NCBI RefSeq assembly: GCF_900114995.1
Contig: NZ_FOUX01000001.1
Span: 1 to 64,000, forward strand
Direction of reading: 5' to 3'
DNA from: Chitinophaga sp. YR627
Lineage (GTDB): Bacteria > Bacteroidota > Bacteroidia > Chitinophagales > Chitinophagaceae
Length of the DNA: 64,000 nucleotides
Shown: positions 55,306 to 63,367 of the stretch, in pieces
Position numbering within the stretch: the stretch's first letter is position 1
How the letters are laid out: each line of letters begins with the position of its first letter
The notes under the pieces: model-generated
Told to the model about the DNA's origin: nothing
Databases searched by the model: none
Seen by the model: the letters and a program-made list of their open reading frames with translations, nothing else
Program-made: the position numbers and the translations under genes

Positions 55306-56463
55306 TCAGGAGGGCAATACGATCAGTCGTTTGCCTTCTATACGAAAATTCACACCTGACATCTTCAGTCCTTCCAATACCTGTGAAAGGCTCAGGTTCC
55401 TGCCGATCTCTCCATAGAACCGGATATCAGGAATATTCTTTTCATAAACTACGTCTATATCGTACCATCTCGCCAGTTGGCGCATCACTTCTTCGACGCC
55501 CATTGCATCGAAATTAAAAATGCCATCTTTCCAGGCGATAACTTGTCCTGTGTTCACTGCATTGTTCAGCTGTATTGTCTCTCTGATAGCGGCCTGCTGA
55601 CCTGGCTTCAGTATAGCGTCGCCGCCTGCAGCGTTTACTTTAATGCTGCCCGCCAGTAATGTTGCCCTGATGCTGGACTCATCTGTATAGGCATTGATAT
55701 TAAAATGAGTGCCCAGCACTTCTATGGTTGCTTTGTTGCCGATCTTCACCCTGAATGGTCTTTCCGGGTCCTGCGCTACCTCGAAATAGGCTTCTCCGAT
55801 GACCTCCACGGTTCTGTCATGACCGGTGAAGGCGGTAGGGTATTTCAGGGTGCTGGCGGCATTCAGCCATACGGCGGAGCCATCCGGAAGTACGAGTCTG
55901 AATTGTCTGGCGGCAGGTGTACGTACGGTATTGATGCTGGCTGTAGCGGCGCTTGCGGCGTCGTAGTGCAGACTGCCATTCTGCAATGTGATCCTGCTAC
56001 CGTTCTGATTGCTGATCTGACCGTTGCCGATACTATCCAGGGTGATCTGGCTGCCATCTGCCAGTGTCAGTATAGCGCCATTCCTGCCAGGCGCTATATC
56101 CTGCACTGGTTTGTTCACTGCTATATCCTGCTTCAACGCAGGGCGTTTCATCACCATCCAGGTGCCTGCTGCCAGTACCATTATGGCTGCGGCTGCCCAC
56201 CAGAAGCGGGACATCTTTCTGATCCGTGCACTCTGCTGTTCATTGTCGAGCGCTGTCAGGCGACTGTTCAGCTGAGCCAGAAAGGCCGGGCTGGCGGCTT
56301 CATGTGCCAGTGGCTTGCCACCGTCAGCTGCCTGTTGCAGTAGGTGATGAAATTCTTCGGCACTCACATCGTGATACCAGGAAAAGAAGTCGCCTTCTTC
56401 CTGGTCCGTCAATGTGCGGTCCATATATTTTTTTAATAATACTATCTTCTGATCGTCGGTCAT
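55306..56463 (-). CDS. FecR family anti-sigma factor
   Basis: The 385-residue protein has a cytoplasmic N-terminal domain (about 1-85) that binds the sigma factor, one transmembrane helix (WWAAAAIMVLAAGTWMVM, about 88-105) and a periplasmic FecR domain (RQFRLVLPDGSAVWLNAAST, VEVIGEAYFEVAQDPERPFRV) followed by the DUF4974-type C-terminal domain (VEEVMRQLARWYDIDVVY, SLSQVLEGL). It holds the ECF sigma factor until signalled by the STN domain of the SusC protein. It lies 75 bp after the sigma gene and 128 bp before SusC. Confidence 0.95.
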   Translation of the reverse strand: MTDDQKIVLLKKYMDRTLTDQEEGDFFSWYHDVSAEEFHHLLQQAADGGKPLAHEAASPAFLAQLNSRLTALDNEQQSARIRKMSRFWWAAAAIMVLAAGTWMVMKRPALKQDIAVNKPVQDIAPGRNGAILTLADGSQITLDSIGNGQISNQNGSRITLQNGSLHYDAASAATASINTVRTPAARQFRLVLPDGSAVWLNAASTLKYPTAFTGHDRTVEVIGEAYFEVAQDPERPFRVKIGNKATIEVLGTHFNINAYTDESSIRATLLAGSIKVNAAGGDAILKPGQQAAIRETIQLNNAVNTGQVIAWKDGIFNFDAMGVEEVMRQLARWYDIDVVYEKNIPDIRFYGEIGRNLSLSQVLEGLKMSGVNFRIEGKRLIVLPS

Positions 56464-56538
56464 ATAAGGGATTATATACTACAGACGAACATCCAGCAGT
56501 TTTGTATACGCTCCGGAGAAAAATTTTTCTGAAGGGGT

Positions 56539-57192
56539 TTATTTACCCCGTAACCACAATAAAAAGAGAAGGGATACCATGCCTCCGTGTTGTTCAAGGA
56601 TGGTTTTTAAGGCATGAAAGGCAGCATAATAATGTTTCTTTACAGTGACTACCGCCATATCATACCGGGCGGCTATTTCTTCGAAACTGAGGCCTTCTTC
56701 CGTGCGTAACAGGAAGATCTCCCTTTTTCGGGGCTCCAGTTCGCTGATGGCTCTAATGGCCATATCATGCAGTTCTTTATATACCAATGATCCTTCGCCG
56801 CTGCTTTCTTCCATAGCGGCCCGTTGTGCGATAGCGTCGATGGCTTTCAGGTGTACTTTCTTACGCCTGAGCTGGTCGAATAAAATGTTTCTGGCAATCC
56901 TGAATGCATAATTCTCGAACGATTTCACCAGTACCAGTTTCTCGCGGGTCTTCCAGATCCGCAGAAAGGTTTCCTGGAGTAATTCGTCTGTTTCGTCCCT
57001 GTCCTGTGTAATAAAGGTGATGGCTACCTGTAGATTGGGGTAGTAGTGTGTATATAGCTGTCCATAAGCATCCCGGTCGCCTTCAGCGGCTGCTCGTACT
57101 AAAATCTTTTCATTGTCCGGTAGTACGCGATGAAATAGTGGATGGTCCCTCTGCGTCAATAATAATAAGCGAATATTTGGCAAGATACGCAA
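56539..57192 (-). CDS. RNA polymerase ECF-type sigma factor
   Basis: The frame is 217 residues from a TTG at 57192. There is no in-frame ATG, so the real start is a TTG, most simply 57159 (then Thr-Gln-Arg-Asp and the conserved LPDNEKILVRAAAEGDRDAY). Region 2 (YGQLYTHYYPNLQVAITFI, DELLQETFLRIWKTRE, ENYAFRIARNILFDQLRR) and region 4 (ISELEPRKREIFLLRTEEGL, FEEIAARYDMAVVTVKKHYY) are intact. It should transcribe the SusCD operon downstream when FecR releases it. A hydrophobic C-terminal tail (VSLLFLLWLRG) is seen in other Bacteroidota ECF factors. Confidence 0.93.
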   Translation of the reverse strand: MRILPNIRLLLLTQRDHPLFHRVLPDNEKILVRAAAEGDRDAYGQLYTHYYPNLQVAITFITQDRDETDELLQETFLRIWKTREKLVLVKSFENYAFRIARNILFDQLRRKKVHLKAIDAIAQRAAMEESSGEGSLVYKELHDMAIRAISELEPRKREIFLLRTEEGLSFEEIAARYDMAVVTVKKHYYAAFHALKTILEQHGGMVSLLFLLWLRGK

Positions 57193-57267
57193 TCAGTACC
57201 GGAAGTTTTCGGAATTCTTGCCTGCGCTCCGGTTTTACAGCGATATCGACCGTTCAACCATCTGTGA

Positions 57268-57299
57268 TTGGATCAATTCAAAAATTTGAATTATATTTT
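57268..57299 (+). promoter_or_regulatory. Promoter and palindrome of the sugar dehydrogenase gene
   Basis: TTG (57268-57270), 21 bases, TATATTTT (57292-57299; one mismatch to TAnnTTTG), ending five bases before the ATG. A perfect palindrome AATTCAAA, AA, TTTGAATT (57275-57292) fills the spacer and could be an operator. Confidence 0.6.
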
Positions 57300-57304
57300 C
57301 CACT

Positions 57305-58546
57305 ATGAAAAAATCATTACAGGCTCTTATCACAGGGACGACATTCGTGCTCGCTTCCTGCGGTTCTCCTTCCGGTGGTCAGCATAATTCCACTGACAGT
57401 ACCGCTACAGACAGCACTATTGGTCCCGTTGAGACGAAAAAACCTAATTCTGATTACAAACCCGCATTTCCTGGTCAGACCCGCGTTAACGGTATAAAGA
57501 CCCAGACTCCTTATGAAGGAACTGTATTGTCCGATAAACTGGAAAATCCATGGGGTATTACCACTTTACCTGACGGCAGACTGCTGATCACGGAGAAAAA
57601 AGGGGTATTGCGTATTGCGACTACCAGCGGACAGCTAAGCGAACCTATTACTGGTCTGCCGAAAGTAAATCCTGACGGTCAGGGTGGTCTGCTGGGGATC
57701 AGGGTAGACCCTGATTTCAAAACTAACAGGATGGTATACTGGGTATTCTCAGATCCACGTCCGGATGGTAACCTGACGGCTGTAGCCAAAGGTAAGCTCT
57801 CTGCCGATGAAAAGACCATCGAAGGCGCTACCGTTATCTACAGGGCGACTCCTGCTTTCAAAGGTACCCTGCACTATGGCGGAAGGATCGTTTTTGATAA
57901 GGAGGGTAACCTGGTGATCAGCACCGGTGAACGTTCTGATCTGCAGACCCGTCCACAGGCACAGCAACTGAACTCTGCCCTGGGTAAGGTACTGCGTATC
58001 ACCAAAGAAGGTAAACCTGCTGCCGGTAATCCATTTATCGGACAGGCAGATGCCCGTCCTGAGATCTATAGCTACGGTCATCGTAACGTACAGGGACTGG
58101 CTTTCAATCCTGCTACCGGTGACCTCTGGGAAACAGAATTTGGTCCGAGAGGTGGTGATGAACTGAACCGTATCGAACCAGGTAAGAACTATGGCTGGCC
58201 TACTATTACCTACGGTATAGAATATAAAGGCGATAAAGTTGGTGATGGTATCCAGCAGAAAGATGGACTGGAACAACCGGTTTATTACTGGGATCCGGTA
58301 TTATCACCAAGTGGTATTACTTTCTACTCCGGTAAAGGTATTCCTGAATGGAAGGGTAACCTGTTCATCTGTGGTCTGAGCAGTATACATATTGCACGAC
58401 TGGTGATCGAGAATAATAAGGTAGTAGGTGAGGAGATGCTGTTGCTGAGTGAAGAACAGCGTTTCAGGGATATTACAGAAGGAGATGATGGTGCGTTGTA
58501 TGCGGTGACGGATAATGGTAGGCTGTATAGTATTCATAAGAAATAG
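57305..58546 (+). CDS. PQQ-dependent sugar dehydrogenase (soluble aldose/sorbosone type)
   Basis: The 413-residue lipoprotein has lipobox VLASC and a Ser/Thr-rich linker. The six-bladed propeller of the GSDH family begins at about 70 (LENPWGITTLPDGRLLITEKKG). The family residues are recognisable: LPKVNPDGQGGLLGIRVDPDF, TLHYGGRIVFDKEGNLVISTGER with the catalytic-region His, YGHRNVQGLAFNPATGDLWETEFGPRGGDELN and YGWP. It oxidises aldoses in the periplasm with PQQ as cofactor, feeding electrons to the respiratory chain. No PQQ synthesis genes are in the window. It is divergent from the sigma-factor gene. Confidence 0.92.
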   Translation: MKKSLQALITGTTFVLASCGSPSGGQHNSTDSTATDSTIGPVETKKPNSDYKPAFPGQTRVNGIKTQTPYEGTVLSDKLENPWGITTLPDGRLLITEKKGVLRIATTSGQLSEPITGLPKVNPDGQGGLLGIRVDPDFKTNRMVYWVFSDPRPDGNLTAVAKGKLSADEKTIEGATVIYRATPAFKGTLHYGGRIVFDKEGNLVISTGERSDLQTRPQAQQLNSALGKVLRITKEGKPAAGNPFIGQADARPEIYSYGHRNVQGLAFNPATGDLWETEFGPRGGDELNRIEPGKNYGWPTITYGIEYKGDKVGDGIQQKDGLEQPVYYWDPVLSPSGITFYSGKGIPEWKGNLFICGLSSIHIARLVIENNKVVGEEMLLLSEEQRFRDITEGDDGALYAVTDNGRLYSIHKK

Positions 58547-58559
58547 TTATATTAAATAG

Positions 58560-58648
58560 AATTAAGAATTAAAAATTAACAATTAAGAATTATCGCGAAG
58601 ATCTTCGCTGCATTTCAATTCTTAATTGTTAATTTTTAATTCTTAATT
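58560..58648. repeat. Large AT-rich inverted repeat with inner GC palindrome
   Basis: A perfect 31-bp arm at 58561-58591 pairs with 58617-58647. Each arm contains two copies of AATTCTTAAT (as its complement on the left). The 25-base loop contains the perfect palindrome GCGAAGATCTTCGC. A T run follows on the plus strand. It can act as terminator of the dehydrogenase gene; its size and internal symmetry also suit a palindromic repeat element. Confidence 0.9.
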
Positions 58649-58658
58649 TTTTTATGCC

Positions 58659-59534
58659 ATGGACAAACACTTCCTCCATTACCTCTCCACCATCCTCACC
58701 AATCACTGGCATTCCCCGGTAGAGATCCATAACTACAGTTCCGTCAGCGGTGGCGACATCAACGAAGCCGCCATCATCGAAACCAGCCGCGGTCCCTGGT
58801 TTCTCAAACTCAATCACAGCACTTATGCCTCGATGTTTGAAAAAGAGTTTAACGGATTACAACTGTTAAGAAGTACAGGCACATTGAAAGTCCCTGCGCC
58901 GTTATTATTCGGCAATTATCAGCAGTATACTTATCTAATAATGGAATACTTACCTAAAGGGCATGCAGGGCCGCAGAGCGTATCCTGGCTGGCGGAAGGA
59001 CTAGCCGCTTTACATAGGAACAGCCATGAGCAGTTTGGTTTAAGAGAAGACAATTACATCGGCACGCTCGTACAGCGGAATACCTGGAAAACATCCTGGG
59101 CAGATTTCTATGCAGAGAACCGCATTTTGCCACTGGTGAGGCAGTTGGTTGATATGAAGCAGTTCGGGATGAAGGAGCGCAGACTGGCAGATGCATTGGC
59201 GATACGGCTGACAGCGATCTTTCCGGTAGAATCGCCGGCATTATTGCATGGTGATCTGTGGGCAGGCAATTATATGTTTATGGGGAATGGTGATCCGGCA
59301 ATTTATGATCCTGCGGTCTATTACGGTCATCGGGAGATGGATATAGCGATGACGATGTTGTTTGGCGGTTTTGACAGCTCTTTTTACCAGCGATATCACG
59401 AGGCTTTTCCTTTGGAAGCTGACTGGCGGAAACGGGTCTTACTGTGCCAGCTATATCCATTGCTGGTCCACGCGGTTTTATTTGGCGGACATTACGTGGG
59501 GCAGTCCGCCGGTATTATCGAACAATATGCTTAA
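58659..59534 (+). CDS. Fructosamine kinase family protein
   Basis: The 291-residue cytoplasmic protein has the aminoglycoside-phosphotransferase-like kinase fold of FN3K proteins. Visible motifs are: VSGGDINEAAIIET with PWFLKLN (nucleotide loop and Lys), LIMEYLP (hinge), LLHGDLWAGNYMF with catalytic Asp199, and IYDPAVYYGHREMDIAM with metal-binding Asp217. It phosphorylates the sugar of glycated amines so that they fall off, a repair reaction. It starts 11 bases after the big inverted repeat. The neighbouring sugar dehydrogenase may be unrelated. Confidence 0.93.
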   Translation: MDKHFLHYLSTILTNHWHSPVEIHNYSSVSGGDINEAAIIETSRGPWFLKLNHSTYASMFEKEFNGLQLLRSTGTLKVPAPLLFGNYQQYTYLIMEYLPKGHAGPQSVSWLAEGLAALHRNSHEQFGLREDNYIGTLVQRNTWKTSWADFYAENRILPLVRQLVDMKQFGMKERRLADALAIRLTAIFPVESPALLHGDLWAGNYMFMGNGDPAIYDPAVYYGHREMDIAMTMLFGGFDSSFYQRYHEAFPLEADWRKRVLLCQLYPLLVHAVLFGGHYVGQSAGIIEQYA

Positions 59535-59540
59535 ACACAT

Positions 59541-60089
59541 TTAAGCTTCCTTGTCATGCTCACACCATACCAGGGCGTCGATATCATAGCCCAGTTCCTG
59601 TGCCTTCAGCAGATAATTATCCTTTACATTTCCAGGGATGTTTGTTTCCCGGGATAGTATCCAGAGGTACTGGAGGTTATTGCCGGCAATGAGGGCGTAT
59701 TTATATTCCCTGTCGATAGCGATCACATTATAACCGGCATAGAAAGGTCCAAAGAATGATACTTTCAGGCGGCCAAGGTCTCCTTCTCTGACGAATTTTG
59801 CTTTCCCGATACTTTCCTTCCATTTGTTCTTTGTGTAATCATAGCCACGGTTGTCGACCTTGATCGCCCCATCTTGCCGCAGGCTGTAAGTCGCGGTAAC
59901 GTTGCTGAGGTTATGTTCATATTTGTAGTCCATACGGGCGATCTCATACCATTTCCCCAGAAATTTATCGACGTAGAAAGGTCTTACGGCAATGGCTCCT
60001 TTGGGAATGGTAACCGCTGTAGCTGTACTGAGCATCAGGAGACCTGCACCAGCCAGGAGGGCAACATGAACTTTATTGATTCGTACCAT
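59541..60089 (-). CDS. blc: Blc-like lipocalin
   Basis: The 182-residue protein has a hydrophobic N-terminal signal (VALLAGAGLLMLSTATA) without a lipobox Cys, unlike E. coli Blc. The lipocalin signature FLGKWYEIARMDYKYEHNL is followed by ATYSLRQDGAIKVDNRGYD, then YALIAGNNLQYLWILSRE, the typical late Blc motif. It binds lipids or fatty acids in the periplasm. It is convergent with the fructosamine kinase gene with only a 6-base gap. Confidence 0.92.
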   Translation of the reverse strand: MVRINKVHVALLAGAGLLMLSTATAVTIPKGAIAVRPFYVDKFLGKWYEIARMDYKYEHNLSNVTATYSLRQDGAIKVDNRGYDYTKNKWKESIGKAKFVREGDLGRLKVSFFGPFYAGYNVIAIDREYKYALIAGNNLQYLWILSRETNIPGNVKDNYLLKAQELGYDIDALVWCEHDKEA

Positions 60090-60197
60090 ATGTCGGGGTT
60101 TGCCTGTAACTAATCAAAATACATGCCTTTTCGCCGTCTCGGTATCCGATTTGTCCGTTTCGTATTGGTCCCGTTTAGCCGGAGGGGAAAATTGGCC

Positions 60198-60205
60198 TAC
60201 CTTTA
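60198..60205 (+). promoter_or_regulatory. -7 box abutting the LytS-like start codon
   Basis: TACCTTTA matches TAnnTTTG at seven of eight positions and ends one base before the ATG at 60207. If used, transcription would begin at about 60210, favouring the second or third ATG (60210, 60216) as start. Confidence 0.45.
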
Positions 60206-60206
60206 A

Positions 60207-61259
60207 ATGATGAAAATGAGTCCGCTCATCAGGGAAATGATACGCTATTGCTGGGTATTGGCTTTTATTTCGGCAGCATCAGCGATCATGTTTATCATCG
60301 TCTTCAGACTGGGTAACGGAGCAATGTCAGGCGTCGCGTTTATGACGGGGTTTCGTTCGATGATAGCAGGTTTGGCGAATGTCTGGATCTTTGCGATGCT
60401 GAGACGGCATATGCCTTTCCAGAGCCCCAAACAGGAGCGGATAACCAGATATATAGCGGGGTATCTGCTAACGGGTATTTTGTTTCCATTGACAGTACCA
60501 CTGGAGTTATACATTGATATCGCCAAAAGTCATTTTACATTTCTGCAGCGACTCCCTGGTGTTTTATTACAGGGGTTCTGGATGAATAGTCTTGTAATTG
60601 TTACACATAATCTCGTGATTCTACGTTTCGAAAAAGAAAATATTGAACTGGAAAATTCCCGTCTGAAAGCCGCTAATCTTGAATCGGCCAATCTGCTGTT
60701 GAAACAGCAGATCCATCCCCATTTCCTCTTCAACGCACTGAGTATGCTGAAAAGTCTGTACAAGACTGATATTCAGGCAGGAGAGGCGTATCTTTCACAC
60801 CTGGTGAATTTCCTGCGGGCCTCACTGGCGGAACCGCAATCCCGTGCCAGCCGCTTATCTGATGAAATAAAGCTCTGCAAAGACTATCTTGAAATGCAGC
60901 AGATCCGTTTTGAAGATGCGCTGCATTGTACGATCGATCTGCCGGAAAAGGTATTGTCAACAGGTTTTGTACCTGCGTTTTCTCTCCAGTCACTCATTGA
61001 GAATGCCATCAAACACAATGAAGCAACAGAGGCATCTCCCTTACACATTACCATGTATTATCAGGAGGGGAGGATCATTACAGAGAATAATCTGCAGGTT
61101 AGAAAACATATTGATTCTCAAAGTGGTAAAGGACTGATCAATCTGGTTGAAAGGTATCGGATATTGTCAGGGGACGAGGTGATTATCTCACAGGATTTGC
61201 ATAACTTTTCAGTCAGCATTAAAGTTTTGAGTAATGAAGGTAGTGATCATAGAGGATGA
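60207..61259 (+). CDS. LytS-type sensor histidine kinase
   Basis: The 350-residue protein has four hydrophobic helices in the first 130 residues, a coiled-coil linker (ENIELENSRLKAANLESANL) and the His_kinase domain with phosphoacceptor QIHPHFLFNAL (His170 counted from 60207). The ATPase domain has FSLQSLIENAIKHNEA (N box) and GLINLVERYR (G box). Start codons at 60207, 60210 and 60216 are all possible. It overlaps the response regulator gene by 26 bases, so the two are one operon. The signal is unknown; no periplasmic domain is present. Confidence 0.92.
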   Translation: MMKMSPLIREMIRYCWVLAFISAASAIMFIIVFRLGNGAMSGVAFMTGFRSMIAGLANVWIFAMLRRHMPFQSPKQERITRYIAGYLLTGILFPLTVPLELYIDIAKSHFTFLQRLPGVLLQGFWMNSLVIVTHNLVILRFEKENIELENSRLKAANLESANLLLKQQIHPHFLFNALSMLKSLYKTDIQAGEAYLSHLVNFLRASLAEPQSRASRLSDEIKLCKDYLEMQQIRFEDALHCTIDLPEKVLSTGFVPAFSLQSLIENAIKHNEATEASPLHITMYYQEGRIITENNLQVRKHIDSQSGKGLINLVERYRILSGDEVIISQDLHNFSVSIKVLSNEGSDHRG

Positions 61260-61995
61260 GAAAATAACCGCGAGAGACCTGGTACAGACCATTCAGCAAC
61301 TGTTTCCCCAGATCAGCATTCTAAAGGTGCTGGGAACGGTGAAGGACAGTATCAGCTATTTTAACATAGACCGCAGCGCGGACCTGATCTTTGCTGATAT
61401 ACAGCTGGGAGACGGTCTGAGCTTTGAGATCTTCTCTGCCGTGGATATAGACGTTCCTGTGATCTTCTGTACTGCCTATGATGAATATGCTTTACATGCC
61501 TTCAAAGCTAACGGGTTTGACTATATCCTGAAACCTTTTACCAACGAGTCTGTATCCGCAGCGATCAATAAGTACCTGGCCTTCAGGGGCCGGATCGCGG
61601 AAAATGCAGTACCCTATAAAGCACTGGAGCAGTTATTCGCGACAAAGAAAACAACTGAAACGGGTGCTGTATTGGTGTATGAGAAAGACAGGATCATGCC
61701 GGTGGCGATCAGTGACATCGCTTTCTTCTATCTGAAGAATGGCGTGGTTAACCTGACCACTTTTGATAAAAAGACATACGTCGTCAATAAAACGATGGAC
61801 GAATTGGGTAAATTTACAGAACCGCTTTTTTTTCGCGCTAACAGGCAGTATCTTGTGCATCGTAAGGCCGTCCTGGATGCTTCCAGTGCCCTTTCCCGCA
61901 AACTGACGCTTTCCTTGTCAGTGCCGGTTCCGGAATCCGTTACCATCAGTCGTGAGAAGATGGGGCAGTTCCTGGAATGGTTAACACAACGTTGA
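61234..61995 (+). CDS. LytTR family response regulator
   Basis: The 253-residue protein has an N-terminal receiver with acidic pocket IIEDEK, phosphoacceptor Asp55 (LIFADIQLGDG), Thr in FCTAYDEYALHAFKA and Lys in YILKPF. The C-terminal LytTR DNA-binding domain has ISDIAFFYLKNGVVNLTTFD, ELGKFTEPLFFRANRQYLVH and KLTLSLSVPVPESVTISREK. It is the partner of the overlapping LytS-like kinase and probably activates exported-product or virulence-like genes. Targets are unknown. Confidence 0.93.
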   Translation: MKVVIIEDEKITARDLVQTIQQLFPQISILKVLGTVKDSISYFNIDRSADLIFADIQLGDGLSFEIFSAVDIDVPVIFCTAYDEYALHAFKANGFDYILKPFTNESVSAAINKYLAFRGRIAENAVPYKALEQLFATKKTTETGAVLVYEKDRIMPVAISDIAFFYLKNGVVNLTTFDKKTYVVNKTMDELGKFTEPLFFRANRQYLVHRKAVLDASSALSRKLTLSLSVPVPESVTISREKMGQFLEWLTQR

Positions 61996-62388
61996 TTTAC
62001 TAGTTCCTCCATAACACACTTCAACAGGCAATATGGCTGTTTCACTACAGTTTTGTTGACTGTCAGCTTTGCGTATACAGACATTTGCGTTTGTATATGT
62101 ACGATCGTATACACACATACTTCATCTATAAGGTACACATACATATTCGTAACAGAATATGAGAAAAGGGGGCGTATTCATGCGCCCCTAAGCTTTTTTC
62201 GAAAGGGGTGTTTCAACAGGTAATTTGTCCGTTTCAGGGTATTGGAGTTGAGATTTAAAGCGGATTGTAAGAACTTCGGCTCAGCGTATTAACACGATAA
62301 AACGATACTAAGATATTTTGGTTGCTGATCATCGGCAACAGTTGTAGGTTTAAGGTCAGCCGGAACATTCCTGTTCCGGCTTATTTAT
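61996..62388. other. Intergenic region with two hairpins
   Basis: No gene was recognised. GGGGCG (62169-62174) / CGCCCC (62183-62188) followed by TAAGCTTTTTT may terminate the LytS/LytTR operon, although 170 bp away. GCCGGAAC (62359-62366) / GTTCCGGC (62373-62380) followed by TTATTTATT may terminate convergent transcription. A palindrome TACGATCGTA lies at 62100-62109. Confidence 0.55.
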
Positions 62389-62961
62389 TTAACCATCTGT
62401 AAATGCAAGTATCGCTTTTGTTTGATTCCCCGGCATATCCGCTGCTGTTACCTGTATCTTCTCCACCTGCTTCATGTCCATAACCACCGTCGTCGTATAA
62501 TCCCAGTACATCGGCTTCCACTGCTGAACAGCAGCTCCCTTTTCAATGACCTTTCCCGCAACATCGATGATCTCAACATTCACCTGATAAACCCTGAAAA
62601 AATCTACTGCACGTATACTTATCACCTGGCCGCTTTCCCCTGTATACGCATCTGCATCAATCAGACTGATCACCGGTGCGCTCAGCGCATCCTTCATCGC
62701 CACATTAAACGCGCTCTGTCCTTTCCTGGCAAGCGACAGGTAATACAAATTCATCTCCGGGTCTTTTATTACCTGTTTTGAATAGACCACCGCATCCGTA
62801 AAATTATGCTGCGACTGGATCTGCATCGCCGAAAACTGCACCTGTTGTTTCTTCTTTGTGGTCCTCAGATATGTTTCGCCATAACGGTTGAAAACATTCA
62901 TTTGTTTGCCGATAGTACCGGATACATTTTTCAATAAGATGTTGTCTTTTACGCGTGCCAT
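62389..62961 (-). CDS. Conserved protein of unknown function
   Basis: The 190-residue protein has no signal peptide. Its start, MARVKDNILLKNVSGTIGK, followed by a short linker, a helical part (FTDAVVYSKQVIKDPEMNLYY) and a beta-rich C-terminal half (VISIRAVDFFRVYQVNVEII, GKVIEKGAAVQQWKPMYWDY), resembles a family of Bacteroidota and cyanobacterial hypothetical proteins that I know only from their opening motif. No function is known. A perfect minus-strand TAnnTTTG box (62992 to 62985) lies 23 bases upstream of the ATG and supports the gene. Confidence 0.7.
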   Translation of the reverse strand: MARVKDNILLKNVSGTIGKQMNVFNRYGETYLRTTKKKQQVQFSAMQIQSQHNFTDAVVYSKQVIKDPEMNLYYLSLARKGQSAFNVAMKDALSAPVISLIDADAYTGESGQVISIRAVDFFRVYQVNVEIIDVAGKVIEKGAAVQQWKPMYWDYTTTVVMDMKQVEKIQVTAADMPGNQTKAILAFTDG

Positions 62962-62984
62962 AGTGATATAGTTTTGATGAAAAA

Positions 62985-62992
62985 CAAAGTTA
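62985..62992 (-). promoter_or_regulatory. TAnnTTTG -7 box of the conserved unknown gene
   Basis: TAACTTTG on the minus strand, giving a leader of about 19 bases to the ATG at 62961. No matching TTG was found at normal spacing. Confidence 0.5.
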
Positions 62993-63005
62993 CCGATCCA
63001 TTTAG

Positions 63006-63068
63006 CACGATTTCAGACAATGTGCACAGGACGCAAAATCGTGTGCATGGGACGCCAAAACGTGTGCA
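63006..63068. repeat. 21-bp direct repeats with flanking inverted repeat
   Basis: TGTGCA occurs at 63021, 63042 and 63063, with GGACGC and AAA spaced alike between (two full 21-bp units plus a half). The inverted repeat CACGATTT (63006-63013) / AAATCGTG (63036-63043) overlaps the first unit. The spacing is two helical turns, suited to a protein binding in series. It lies upstream of the conserved unknown gene. Confidence 0.65.
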
Positions 63069-63339
63069 CGTGTTTTATTGTTTATACGATAAAAGTCCGT
63101 ATTACAGGGCTATTAAGCCGATATCCCTTCGCTCATGAGCGGAGCGGTAACGGCATAATGATGGAATAATGCCGGTGTAATGGGACAAGTAGGACGTGAT
63201 CAACGAAGCGTGTGTTATAAGTCGTTGATTGGTAGTGTTAGCTGCTAATGTTGAATATAAGCAGGGATTTGCGCGTATTGATTGTTGATACTGAAGGAGT
63301 AGGGGATGATGACAGGAATAGTGTAGATAAAGACAAAGC
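63069..63339. other. Intergenic region without recognised gene
   Basis: Nothing coding was recognised. A perfect 12-bp palindrome CGCTCATGAGCG lies at 63130-63141. Confidence 0.5.
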
Positions 63340-63363
63340 AGCGGTCACCAGCCGGTAACCGCT
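63340..63363 (-). terminator. Hairpin downstream of the MarR gene
   Basis: On the minus strand, AGCGGTTACC / GGTGACCGCT with one T-G wobble and loop GGCT, a few bases after the stop. The downstream run is CTTTGTCTTT. Confidence 0.7.
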
Positions 63364-63367
63364 ATTA

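Noticed and set aside
55705..56343. 212-codon plus-strand frame opposite fecR
   Set aside because: It is antisense to an intact FecR domain; no start signal or family likeness.
63021..63068. Possible CRISPR-like array
   Set aside because: The units are contiguous 21-bp repeats without unique spacers, and no cas genes are present.
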